A stretch of 41,203 bases of DNA from Candidatus Brocadia sp. WS118 (GTDB lineage: Bacteria; Planctomycetota; Brocadiia; Brocadiales; Brocadiaceae). Position numbers and translations under genes: made by a program. Below, one piece after another: positions 8,446 through 16,993 of this stretch. The notes below the pieces were generated by a model. That model worked only from the letters and a program-made list of their open reading frames with translations. It was not told where the DNA came from and ran no database searches. Position 1 is the stretch's first letter, and every line of letters begins with the position of its first letter. The stretch lies in NCBI GenBank assembly GCA_007618135.1, contig PHFX01000164.1:1-41203 (forward strand), given 5' to 3'.

Positions 8446-9184
8446 TCTATTGAAGGAATACGGCCGTCAGCCTTTATTCAAAGGGTTGAATCTGAATATA
8501 TCCAAGGGGAGTGTTGTTGCCATTATTGGCCCATCCGGCAGTGGCAAAAGCACACTCTTGCGATGCATGAATGGATTGGAGGCATTTCAAAGAGGATGTG
8601 TATCTGTTGAAGGTCATAAGCTCTATGGTGTGCTTGAACGAGATTACAACAAGGGACAAGAAAGTATCATAATCAAAAATATCCGCAGAAAGGTGGGCAT
8701 GGTCTTTCAGCAGTTTCATCTCTTTCCCCACATGTCCGTGCTCCATAATATCACCACGGCTCCCATTCATGTGCTGGGTATTCAACGGGCTGAAGCCGAG
8801 ACGGACGCCATTTCTTTACTCAGGAAGGTGCATCTGGAGGAAAAGGCCCAAAAATATCCCGGTCAACTCTCCGGTGGAGAACAGCAGCGGGTGGCCATTG
8901 CCCGCGCCCTGGCGATGAAGCCGGAAGCGATACTCTTTGATGAACCGACGTCTTCCCTTGATCCGGAGATGATTGAAGAGGTATTGCAGGTTATTAAAGG
9001 ATTGGTTTTGGAAGGGATGACGACGGTCATCGCAACGCATGAAATGGCCTTTGCGCGGGACGTCTCAACCCACGTGGTCTTTCTCGATAAAGGGGAAATT
9101 GTGGAGCAGGGCAGCCCGAAGGCAATATTTTCTAATCCTCAAAATGACCGGATGAAGGCATTTCTCAGCCGTTTTATGAAGTGA
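8429..9184 (+). CDS. glnQ: Amino-acid ABC transporter ATP-binding protein, GlnQ/HisP-like
   Basis: The 251-residue ATPase energises the adjacent importer. It shows Walker A GPSGSGKST (34-42), the Q-loop in GMVFQQFHLFPHMSV, signature LSGGEQQRVAIARAL, Walker B ILFDEPTSSLDPE and the H-loop in IATHEMAFAR. This is the PAAT (polar amino acid) subfamily. The start lies inside the permease gene (17-base overlap), so translation is probably coupled. A short insertion between Walker A and the Q-loop (about residues 63-85, YGVLERDYNKGQESIIIKN) is slightly longer than in typical GlnQ. Only 15 bases separate its stop from the convergent GreA gene. Confidence 0.92.
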   Translation: MIEICNLLKEYGRQPLFKGLNLNISKGSVVAIIGPSGSGKSTLLRCMNGLEAFQRGCVSVEGHKLYGVLERDYNKGQESIIIKNIRRKVGMVFQQFHLFPHMSVLHNITTAPIHVLGIQRAEAETDAISLLRKVHLEEKAQKYPGQLSGGEQQRVAIARALAMKPEAILFDEPTSSLDPEMIEEVLQVIKGLVLEGMTTVIATHEMAFARDVSTHVVFLDKGEIVEQGSPKAIFSNPQNDRMKAFLSRFMK

Positions 9185-9199
9185 AAAGATGCGTGCAAT

Positions 9200-11422
9200 T
9201 TATAAAGCCTTTTCAATCTTCATGATTTCGTAAACAGACTCTCCTTCCGGGAGTTTGATGGTTACCATTTCCCCAGCCGTTTTGTGAAGCAGCCCTTTTC
9301 CGATCGGTGAAAGGTAGGAGATGACTCCTTTTTCGATATCGACGTCCCAGGGGCCTAATATGGTATAGGTCTCCAATTCTGTCTTTCCCTGGTGCTTTAA
9401 GGTAACTCTTGTGCCCGGTGAGGCAGTTTCGGGACGTATGGAATGCGGATCCAGGAAAACCACCCGCTGCAATTCTGCCTTCATGCGCTCTGCCTTTTCC
9501 ACCAGCATGGCCTGTTTTTCCCTCGCCGCTTTATATTCTGCATTTTCCCGGAGATCACCCCGGCTAATAGCCTCTCCAAGGTCGCGTGCGTTTTCCGGGA
9601 ATTCTACGTTCATGAGATGGTCGAATTCCTTCTTTTTCTTTTCATAGCCTTCTCTGGTGACATAGATTTTACTTTCGTCAAGTTTGGGGAATCCCGGTTC
9701 TTCGAAGAGTTCCGGATAGCGGTCCTGGATGACGCTTTCCACAGAAACCTTGAACCAATCCTCCAGACCCTTGCTACTGGAAACAACCGTAAAGATGCTT
9801 TCTGCATTGGCATCATTCAGAATATTGATAGCGTAATCAGTTCCTTTATCCTCTAAGAGATTCTTGATTTTGTTAACGCTGGTTTTGAAATCTCCGTCAC
9901 GCCCTTTCTGAATCTTAAAGTAGAGGTTGTCTAATAACTCAATGAGCCGATTGAACATGATAGCCGGATCGATATTTTTATAAAGCTCAGGATATCGGCC
10001 ATGCATGCCATTTTTGCAAAACCAGATATAATGCTCAGGATATGCATTGAAGTGATTAAACACTTTTAACGCCACCTCCTCGATGGCATGATGCTTTTTT
10101 TCAGTAACCAGTTCCTTAACGATGAATTCCCAGAGATTGCCACTGCTTGTAAAAAATAGACGGACAAATTCCTCTTGCCATCTTTCTTGCGTGACCGTTT
10201 TCATTAAATCAAGAACATATTTCTTATATTCTAATATACTTATCATATCAATGAATTCCGGCAGGTTAGGGTTTGTCCTGACAAGTGTTTCAATTTCATT
10301 TTTGTATTTATCCGGTTCTTCTTTGAGAATGTCTTGTATTTCTTCTAAGAGGATGAGGCACTCTATAGACAGGGAAGGGTTTGTTTCATACCACTGATCT
10401 GATTCTTTTTTAAATACGTTGCTAAGTTCGTTGAGAGTTTCTTTGCACACTTCCGTTTGTTTCATTTCTGCAATATATTTTTTAGTAATTTCTATCTTGG
10501 AATTCAGGTCTTTTGTATGGGTAAGTCTTTCGAGTATCTCCTGGTGATGGGTCATGGGGGAGGTGCGGAACTCCAGAAAGGAGGTGGTGGGGGTGCCCTC
10601 GGTAAGTTTGATATAAGGGTCTTTTTTGAGCAGTTTTTTTGTCTTTGTCCACCATCTGCTCCATCCCTCAGGTGGTATGACTCCTGCTATAAGACGGTTT
10701 TTTGTCTGAGAAACTGAGGCTTTTCCCTTAAAATATTTTAGCGTGAGTTTGATCAAATCTACCGGCTTTTCTTCAATCATTTTCTGTAATTCATCTTTCC
10801 GGGCAAAGATCATTACCAGTAAGTCATCGTTGTCCAGCTTCTGTAATATATCCGGGGCAATATCCATGGCAATGCTATGATTGCTCTTTTTTTCAAAATT
10901 GATGTGTACTTTTTCACTGGATATATCAACGGAGACTACCTCTCCAACGCCCCAACTCTTGTGAAAGACATAATTACCACGATCGAGATAAAAGTACCTA
11001 TCTAACATTTTCATAGCGCTTCTGATATCTGTCGTTGTCTCCGGGCAGGTTTTTTCAATAAAGTCTTTCACATAGGGCCTGTCTTTATAGATGTTTGAAT
11101 AACACTCAGCAATCTCTTTTGCCAGTCCTCTTTCTTTAGGGTTATATTCCAGCACCTTTTTTAATATCTCCAGGACATCCTGATAGAGGCCTTTTTGTTT
11201 GTAATGAGGCGTAAGTGTCGTGAGAAAATCATGGGCGCGTTTTTTTTCCTCACGCCTGATAAGAAGATCTACTACCTCGAAAAGTGCGGATAGATTTTTG
11301 TTGTTGGATTCGATAACTTCGAGCCATGCTTCTTCCAGTTTGTTGTATTGTTCTGTATGAACAAGGGATATCAGTTCGTTTATGCTGAGCTTATTCCCAT
11401 TTATAAAACACTCATTGGACAT
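9200..11422 (-). CDS. greA: Giant GreA-type transcript cleavage factor with long N-terminal extension
   Basis: The 740-residue protein is about 4.5 times the length of ordinary GreA (about 158). The C-terminal about 150 residues are a complete GreA. They comprise a coiled-coil N domain (YVTREGYEKKKKEFDHL) with the acidic tip in RGDLRENAEYKAAREKQ (about 618-634), then the FKBP-like domain ending in GKGLLHKTAGEMVTIKLPEG. GreA inserts into the RNA polymerase secondary channel and rescues backtracked complexes. The N-terminal about 590 residues are mostly helical, possibly TPR/HEAT-like. They include a small beta segment (VFHKSWGVGEVVSVDISSEKVHINFE, about 150-175, quoted in part) that recalls CarD/Tudor-like polymerase-binding folds. 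From memory, Chlamydiae and some Planctomycetes have such long GreA proteins. AGGAG seven bases before ATG 11422 supports the start. Confidence 0.88.
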   Translation of the reverse strand: MSNECFINGNKLSINELISLVHTEQYNKLEEAWLEVIESNNKNLSALFEVVDLLIRREEKKRAHDFLTTLTPHYKQKGLYQDVLEILKKVLEYNPKERGLAKEIAECYSNIYKDRPYVKDFIEKTCPETTTDIRSAMKMLDRYFYLDRGNYVFHKSWGVGEVVSVDISSEKVHINFEKKSNHSIAMDIAPDILQKLDNDDLLVMIFARKDELQKMIEEKPVDLIKLTLKYFKGKASVSQTKNRLIAGVIPPEGWSRWWTKTKKLLKKDPYIKLTEGTPTTSFLEFRTSPMTHHQEILERLTHTKDLNSKIEITKKYIAEMKQTEVCKETLNELSNVFKKESDQWYETNPSLSIECLILLEEIQDILKEEPDKYKNEIETLVRTNPNLPEFIDMISILEYKKYVLDLMKTVTQERWQEEFVRLFFTSSGNLWEFIVKELVTEKKHHAIEEVALKVFNHFNAYPEHYIWFCKNGMHGRYPELYKNIDPAIMFNRLIELLDNLYFKIQKGRDGDFKTSVNKIKNLLEDKGTDYAINILNDANAESIFTVVSSSKGLEDWFKVSVESVIQDRYPELFEEPGFPKLDESKIYVTREGYEKKKKEFDHLMNVEFPENARDLGEAISRGDLRENAEYKAAREKQAMLVEKAERMKAELQRVVFLDPHSIRPETASPGTRVTLKHQGKTELETYTILGPWDVDIEKGVISYLSPIGKGLLHKTAGEMVTIKLPEGESVYEIMKIEKAL

Positions 11423-11710
11423 GCTTACTCTCCTAATTCGTTATGCAGGAAAAATAAAAGTATGTTATAATAATACAAAACTTTATTATAAAACTATTTG
11501 GTTGATAAGAAAAGTAAGAAATGGGGTTATGTTGAAATAGGATTCTGTTTTCCGGGAAGATCATAGTCATTATCAGTTTTTAAATTATTTAATGAAAATA
11601 TGGGTTTTTTTACTATAATTTCACTTTCAAGACAATTATTTGTGAATAACATCATTGTTAAACGTTATTCGAGAATTGAGCATAAGCAGCAGATGCGTAT
11701 ATTTTTGCAT
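11423..11710. other. AT-rich intergenic region between divergent greA and ppcA
   Basis: The stretch is AT-rich, and promoters for both divergent genes are expected here, but none is unambiguous. On the minus strand a TATAAT-like box lies near 11478-11490. GAATAAC (11644-11650) is inverted as GTTATTC (11664-11670), a possible operator upstream of ppcA. Confidence 0.35.
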
Positions 11711-11788
11711 AGGAATTTCAATTACCCCCCATAACTCCCCCGTTTACGGGGGGAAACAGGGGGGAAAGTAGCCGAAGGCCTAATTCAT
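11711..11788. repeat. Dispersed intergenic repeat, copy 2
   Basis: This is the second copy of the repeat at 5877-5955, in the same orientation, ending at the same AAGGCCTAATTCAT. It stops 20 bases before the ppcA start, so it would be transcribed into the ppcA leader if the promoter is upstream. Confidence 0.8.
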
Positions 11789-11808
11789 TGCGTTAAGAGG
11801 TTGCAGAT

Positions 11809-13281
11809 ATGAGAAAAATACCACGGACGATGAGTACCCAGCATCCAGATAATATAACCATGCCATTCTTTACTGAAGGGACGTGCTTTTTTGGTGAAGA
11901 CGAGATAAAAGAGGCATATTATGTGTTTTCGCATCTCCGGTGTGACGAACAGATGTGGGATTGTGAAGGAAAGGAAGTCGATGAGTTTGTCGTTAAGAAA
12001 CTGCTTACCCGGTATGACAATTATTTCAAAAGACATCGTATTGGCAAAGATTGTTTTATTACGCTACGGGTACCCAATCCCATGGTAGAAAAAAGCGAAG
12101 CAAAGATTCTGCTGGAGACATTGGAGAGCGCACCGCGGTCGTATGATACCGCAAACCAGTTTTACGGAACAGATAACATACCGCCTATTTTTGAAGTGAT
12201 CCTACCTATGACTACGAATACCGAAGCAATTAATCGTGTGTATTATTATTACCGTGACTTTGTTGTAGGAAAACAGCACAAGAGGTGCTTTGGGAACGAT
12301 ATTACGATAAAGGAATGGATCGGTGAATTTAAACCTGAAACCATAGAAGTTATTCCGTTGTTCGAGGATATTCCTTACATGCTTTCAGCGGACACGATGG
12401 TCGAGAGTTATCTCAAGGATAAACAAGTTTCATATCAAAGGGTATTTCTCGGTCGTTCTGACCCTGCATTAAACTATGGGATGCTGTCTGCTATACTGGT
12501 GGTTAAAATTGCTTTACAGCGGTTGCAGGCGTTGCAGGAAAGAATTCGGGTTCCTATCTATCCCATTCTGGGATTGGGCTCAAACCTGTTTCGGGGCAAT
12601 TTGTCTCCTTTAACAGTGGACGAATGCCTGAAGGAATATCCCAGTGTTCAGACTTTTACGATCCAATCGGCGTTTAAATATGATTACGATGAAGGACTGG
12701 TAACAGAAGCAATTCAGAAGATTAACACCCACGCAAGGATGGGGCCGGTATTTATCAATGAAGAGATGGCTTTGGATATTACGGAAAGATTGGCATCGGC
12801 TTACCGGGGGCAAATGAAGGAGCTTGCGCCTCTGATTAATGAAATAGCCAGGTTTGTGCCTCAGCGGAGGATGCGTAAACTTCATATTGGCCTTTTTGGT
12901 TATTCAAGGAGTATTGAAGGAATCACGTTGCCACGGGTGATTTCTTTTTGTGCATCTCTGTATTCGATTGGACTTCCGCCGGAGTTACTGGGTTTGCACG
13001 TCTTAACCGAAAAAGATTTAGTATTTCTCAAGACGGCGTATCCGTCATTTCTGGAAGACCTTTCAATGGCAGCAACATATTACAACGGGGATGTCAAAAA
13101 ATTAATATCTCCAAAGATGGCGAAGGATATTGAGAAGGTGCTGGGTATGGTAAAATATACAGAGAATCTATTACATAGCGAATATACATCCCATATTATT
13201 CAAGCGATTCTTTCCGGGAAAAAAGAAGCCGTGTCGGAAAATGTGATTGCAGCGGGAAAGATCAGAAGATTCTTGGGCTGA
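11809..13281 (+). CDS. ppcA: Phosphoenolpyruvate carboxylase, archaeal type
   Basis: The enzyme makes oxaloacetate from PEP and bicarbonate, replenishing the TCA cycle during autotrophic growth. The N-terminal MSTQHPDN (residues 8-15) and the length of 490 residues are typical of the archaeal-type family (PpcA, PEPcase_2), which is about half the size of bacterial Ppc (about 900). Other supportive segments are FGEDEIKEAYYVFSHL, PIFEVILPMTT, VFLGRSDPALNYG, GLGSNLFRGNL and the C-terminal IAAGKIRRFLG. AGAGG lies about 11 bases before the ATG. The gene starts a run of plus-strand genes, but 84 bases separate it from the next. Its scattered bacterial distribution suggests ancient transfer from archaea or clostridia. 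Confidence 0.93.
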   Translation: MRKIPRTMSTQHPDNITMPFFTEGTCFFGEDEIKEAYYVFSHLRCDEQMWDCEGKEVDEFVVKKLLTRYDNYFKRHRIGKDCFITLRVPNPMVEKSEAKILLETLESAPRSYDTANQFYGTDNIPPIFEVILPMTTNTEAINRVYYYYRDFVVGKQHKRCFGNDITIKEWIGEFKPETIEVIPLFEDIPYMLSADTMVESYLKDKQVSYQRVFLGRSDPALNYGMLSAILVVKIALQRLQALQERIRVPIYPILGLGSNLFRGNLSPLTVDECLKEYPSVQTFTIQSAFKYDYDEGLVTEAIQKINTHARMGPVFINEEMALDITERLASAYRGQMKELAPLINEIARFVPQRRMRKLHIGLFGYSRSIEGITLPRVISFCASLYSIGLPPELLGLHVLTEKDLVFLKTAYPSFLEDLSMAATYYNGDVKKLISPKMAKDIEKVLGMVKYTENLLHSEYTSHIIQAILSGKKEAVSENVIAAGKIRRFLG

Positions 13282-13365
13282 TTTCGGATGCAGGGGCAAA
13301 GCCAGGGCTATTATCAATAATTTCTGTTGACTCATGGAGAGACCAGGAAATGATGTGTCACACCT

Positions 13366-14982
13366 GTGGTAAATCAAACGGTAAAAATGCAAAACATATT
13401 TAGGCATACCATACTACAACGCTACCTTTTGAGGGAATGGTTCAGGATGTTTTTGCCGTCTTTGGCATGTTTTGAACTCTTGATATTCTTGGGGTTTGCT
13501 ATTCAATTGTTACATAAAGGACTCGATATTGTTACCCTGAGGGCACTTATCCCTCATCTCTTTATTCAGGCTTTGCCTTATTCTATACCCTCGGCATTGC
13601 TTACGGCTACTTCCATGACTTACGGGCGTATGAGCGCTGACCATGAAATTGTCGCTATCCAGGCGGGTGGCGTACATATTCTAAAAGTCATCATGCCGGT
13701 ATTGGTTATGGGGTGTGTTTTTTCCCTGATAACATTGTCTTTGGTTTCTGAAGTCTTGCCTCGGTCGAGTTTTAGAATAATAGTACTTCAGGAACGTGCC
13801 CTGAATAATATCCTTGCGGGACGTCTGGCAACCTTCCAGAAAAAACTCAATTTGTATCCATATCAGATTTATGTGGGAAGTGTGGAAAATAATGTTAACA
13901 AAGATATTGCAGTGATTGAGTATGTGAATGACTACGTAACGAATGTGATCCTTGCTGAGGAAGGTTCTATTGCCATGGACGAGGAAGAAAATAAGGTACT
14001 GCTCACGCTGCGTCGGGGTGAATTTCTGAAGCCAAATTACAAAAAAACGGATGAAATCCCCCGGGTGGGAGTATTTCATGAAACGACATTCGAAATTTCT
14101 CTGAAAGAAAAGAAACGTGAGTCTTCTTCCCGGTATATGACGGTGTTTCAACTGTGCAGATACAACAAGGAAATCTCGATGGAAATGGCCAGGAGCAAAG
14201 AGTCGCCGTTGAATTCAGGAAAAAACAAGGATGTGTTAGCGAAAGAACTTGCTGTTTATCGCGAGGAATTGGCCGGCTTGTCCAGAAAGCGTGAGAATCT
14301 CCTGTTGGAATTGAAACGGGCGAATGAAAATGTAACACGGCAGAAAACAAAGATTGAGGGATTAGAAAATGAGAGTAAGATCGCCAAAAATTATATCCTT
14401 ATTGCCAATGAAAATTTAATACAGGTGAAAAGAGAAAATAAGCTGGGTGGTTCTATGAGTGAGGCGAAGGACAAAAAAATCATGCAAATCAAGGAAACCA
14501 TCGAAAAAGAAAAACAGAGGGTTTATAGTATTGAGCAAAAAGTTGCTGCGGCCAGCGAAATAAAGACTGAGGAAACAAAAAAAATTGTTTTGCTCTCTCA
14601 GACTATTGCTGAGATAAATAGCCGCAGAGATGTTTTGCTAAAAGATATTGGGGTTCTGGAAAATGAAACGAATATTGCTGACAAAGAGGAAATAATGCGG
14701 AAAAATGATGTTTCCATCCATAAGCGGTTGGCGCAGGCACTCTCATGTATCCCTTTTGTTATCATTGGCATCCCCATGGGCATTATGCTGCGGAGCGGGC
14801 ATCTCATTGTTGGGCTGGGCGCGAGTTTTTTGGTAATTCTGTTTCTCTATTACCCCCTGGTAGTAACTGGCATTGTAATGGCAAAGGATACCTTTGTTCC
14901 GGTGGTGCCTGCCATATGGGGCGCAGATATCATCCTTTTTCTTGGAGGCATGTTTATATTCAGAAAATTGTTTGCCAGATAA
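13366..14982 (+). CDS. LptF/LptG (YjgP/YjgQ) family permease with coiled-coil insertion
   Basis: LptF/LptG permeases extract lipopolysaccharide from the inner membrane with LptB. The frame has 538 residues from GTG 13366; ATG 13387 (MQNIFRHTILQRYLLREW) is an equally good start and resembles LptF/G N-termini. Family features are three N-terminal membrane segments, including DHEIVAIQAGGVHILKV (the conserved cytoplasmic loop), a periplasmic beta domain (LAGRLATFQ...), and three C-terminal membrane segments from about residue 455 (CIPFVIIGIPMGIML). Between them, residues about 285-450 are highly charged, heptad-rich coiled coil (KRENLLLELKRANENV) absent from ordinary about 360-residue LptF/G. Whether it is LptF, LptG or a specialised paralogue cannot be decided. 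LPS-type transport implies an outer membrane. Confidence 0.85.
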   Translation: MVNQTVKMQNIFRHTILQRYLLREWFRMFLPSLACFELLIFLGFAIQLLHKGLDIVTLRALIPHLFIQALPYSIPSALLTATSMTYGRMSADHEIVAIQAGGVHILKVIMPVLVMGCVFSLITLSLVSEVLPRSSFRIIVLQERALNNILAGRLATFQKKLNLYPYQIYVGSVENNVNKDIAVIEYVNDYVTNVILAEEGSIAMDEEENKVLLTLRRGEFLKPNYKKTDEIPRVGVFHETTFEISLKEKKRESSSRYMTVFQLCRYNKEISMEMARSKESPLNSGKNKDVLAKELAVYREELAGLSRKRENLLLELKRANENVTRQKTKIEGLENESKIAKNYILIANENLIQVKRENKLGGSMSEAKDKKIMQIKETIEKEKQRVYSIEQKVAAASEIKTEETKKIVLLSQTIAEINSRRDVLLKDIGVLENETNIADKEEIMRKNDVSIHKRLAQALSCIPFVIIGIPMGIMLRSGHLIVGLGASFLVILFLYYPLVVTGIVMAKDTFVPVVPAIWGADIILFLGGMFIFRKLFAR

Positions 14983-15025
14983 ACGCACTATGCGCCGCAA
15001 CGCTTTTCTCGTCAAGGAGGAGGCG

Positions 15026-15178
15026 ATGATGTCAACAGTTTTTAGCGCACATAACTTCTTGACTTTTTATGGAAAAGCATTAGTATTACGACTATTCAAT
15101 TTCAAAATTACGTCAACTTTTTTACATTCCTTAATAAGACGGATTGACACATGGATAACAGGCTCACATTCGGAATAA
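15026..15178 (+). CDS. Small ORF overlapping the rhomboid start, possible leader peptide
   Basis: A 50-residue frame starts at ATG 15026 (second ATG 15029), directly preceded by AAGGAGGAGG, the best ribosome site in this region. It ends inside the rhomboid gene, overlapping it by 28 bases in another frame. The predicted peptide is basic and moderately hydrophobic (FLTFYGKALVLRLFNFKI), with no recognised family. The rhomboid start at 15151 has almost no Shine-Dalgarno sequence, so this ORF could deliver ribosomes to it by coupling. It could also be chance; the strong ribosome site is the main support. Confidence 0.4.
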   Translation: MMSTVFSAHNFLTFYGKALVLRLFNFKITSTFLHSLIRRIDTWITGSHSE

Positions 15179-16038
15179 ATATCGGGAGTAAATGGACGCG
15201 TATCATTATGGTATTGATTATTGCCAATGTTAGCGTCTTTATGCTTCAATTGCTCTTTTCGACGGTGAGTTTGCAATGGTCGCCTCAGTTAATGAATATC
15301 TTAACCGATGAGCAGCTCAGCCGTTCATCGGCCTATCCGTGGTATTACCCCGCCTCTGATAAATTTACAAAGTTGTTCTGGCTTTACCCGCCCGATACGC
15401 TGGGACACCTATGGTTATGGCAGTTCTTTACCTACATGTTTCTGCACAGTACAACGGATCCCTGGCATTTAATCTTTAATATGCTTGGTCTTTGGATGTT
15501 TGGAAGCGAGGTTGAGCGGGTGCTTGGATCCAGGCGATTTTTAACACTTTATTTTACAGCGGGGATTTTTGCCGGGATATGTTGTTGTGTGTTTACTCCG
15601 GGGACTTCTATCCTTGGGGCTTCGGGGGCCATCTTTGCCATTGAAGTGGCCTTTGCCATGTATTTCCCAAACAGTACGGTTATTTTCTATTTCTTTCCTG
15701 TGAAGGCAAAGTATTTGGTTATGATCTTTGCCGGCCTTACGATCTTTAGCTGCATTATCCCAAGGTCTGGGAATGTTGCGCACTTTGCGCATTTGGGAGG
15801 TCTTGTTTACGGATTTTTATTTGTTCGGTATTCCTACCGGGTAGGGGAGTATCTCAGAAAGTGGCAGGTTCGCCAGCAGGAAAAGGAACTGATGAAAGAT
15901 CAAGAACTGCGCGAAAAGGTGGATGAAATCCTCGATAAGGTGAATCGTGAGGGTTTGAGAAATTTGACGTGGAGGGAACGGAGTTTTCTCAAGAATGCAA
16001 GTAAAAGGTATAAAAAAAATAGAGAGGTAAAAAGTTAA
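15151..16038 (+). CDS. Rhomboid-family intramembrane serine protease
   Basis: This 295-residue polytopic membrane protease has the rhomboid catalytic dyad: Ser158 in GASGA (156-160) and His214 in HFAHLGG. The conserved HLIFN motif (H106, N110) helps form the oxyanion hole. Six or so hydrophobic segments span about 17-225. The cytoplasmic tail (about 226-295) is charged and ends with EKVDEILDKVNREGLRNLTW, a short helical domain often found after bacterial rhomboids. Rhomboids cut transmembrane segments of substrate proteins; no substrate is indicated by context. The start ATG 15151 has a poor ribosome site and is overlapped by a small ORF. dapB begins one base after its stop, so the two are surely co-transcribed. 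Confidence 0.9.
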   Translation: MDNRLTFGINIGSKWTRIIMVLIIANVSVFMLQLLFSTVSLQWSPQLMNILTDEQLSRSSAYPWYYPASDKFTKLFWLYPPDTLGHLWLWQFFTYMFLHSTTDPWHLIFNMLGLWMFGSEVERVLGSRRFLTLYFTAGIFAGICCCVFTPGTSILGASGAIFAIEVAFAMYFPNSTVIFYFFPVKAKYLVMIFAGLTIFSCIIPRSGNVAHFAHLGGLVYGFLFVRYSYRVGEYLRKWQVRQQEKELMKDQELREKVDEILDKVNREGLRNLTWRERSFLKNASKRYKKNREVKS

Positions 16039-16039
16039 G

Positions 16040-16837
16040 ATGTTTGAAATTGCAGTAAATGGCGCATGCGGAAGAATGGGAGCCAGGATTGCAGCTCTTG
16101 CATGGGAAGACCCCGAGGTAAAACTGGTGGCCGCAGTGGAAAGGCCAGGGCACCAGTCGCTTGGCAAGGATGTGGGTTCAGTTTCCGGGTGCGGAGATAC
16201 AGGTATCAAAATTACCCCGTCACTAACGGTGCAGGCGGACGTCTTAATTGATTTTTCGTCACCTGAATCCACGATAGCTATAGCAGAAGTTTGTGCAAAC
16301 AAGAAGATCGCCCTTGTTGTCGGAACCACGGGACTAAACATCCGGCAGCACGAAAAACTTCAGTCCTTCTCTCAAGTGATTCCCTGTCTTGTTTCTCCCA
16401 ATATGAGCGTCGGAGTCAATATTATGTTTAACCTTGTTGCACAGGTTGCACGGATGACAGAAAAAGAGTTTGATATAGAAATTGTGGAAACTCACCACCG
16501 GTTTAAGAAAGATGCGCCCAGTGGTACGGCTTTGCGACTTGCTGAGAAGATATGCGAAGCAACGGGTCGTGAAATGGGAAGAGATGTTGTCTATGGCAGA
16601 AGTGGGATTGCCGGTGAGCGGCCAGCGGATCAGATTGGTATTCATGCGGTTCGTAGCGGAGACGTTGTCGGTGATCATACCGTTGTCTTTGGTAGTTTGG
16701 GAGAGCGTATAGAGATCACTCATAAGGCACATACCAGGGATACGTTTGTGAGAGGTGCTATTCGTGCAGCAAAGTTTATTGCCAAAAAATCTCCGGGGAT
16801 GTACCGTATGTCAGACGTTCTGCAAATAAGATCGTGA
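16040..16837 (+). CDS. dapB: 4-hydroxy-tetrahydrodipicolinate reductase
   Basis: DapB reduces 4-hydroxy-tetrahydrodipicolinate with NAD(P)H in the lysine/meso-diaminopimelate pathway in the cytoplasm. At 265 residues it has the usual length. The nucleotide-binding motif GACGRMG is at residues 8-14 and VGTTGL follows at about 95. The active-site block ETHHRFKKDAPSGTAL contains the two His residues and the Lys that protonate and bind substrate. AVRSGDVVGDHTV and ITHKAHTRDTFVRGA complete the C-terminal domain. The start lies one base after the rhomboid stop, using an AGAGG site inside that gene. Diaminopimelate synthesis is consistent with a peptidoglycan-containing planctomycete. Confidence 0.96.
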   Translation: MFEIAVNGACGRMGARIAALAWEDPEVKLVAAVERPGHQSLGKDVGSVSGCGDTGIKITPSLTVQADVLIDFSSPESTIAIAEVCANKKIALVVGTTGLNIRQHEKLQSFSQVIPCLVSPNMSVGVNIMFNLVAQVARMTEKEFDIEIVETHHRFKKDAPSGTALRLAEKICEATGREMGRDVVYGRSGIAGERPADQIGIHAVRSGDVVGDHTVVFGSLGERIEITHKAHTRDTFVRGAIRAAKFIAKKSPGMYRMSDVLQIRS

Positions 16838-16993
16838 GTGAGCTTTCTTACCTGAAGGTGCATGTCAGGGATTTTGACAAATATTACCTGCCGCAGTAAA
16901 GCAACAACCAAATTCCCCTTATGAAAGAGTGCAAAGGGGGCTGCAAAGAAATTTGCTAAGAAGAGATAATTTTACAAGATAGTGTGAGGACTT

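Noticed and set aside
16838-16993. CIRCE/HrcA operator ahead of clpB
   Set aside because: No TTAGCACTC-N9-GAGTGCTAA-like repeat is present; only a weak CCCCTT/AAGGGG pairing is seen.
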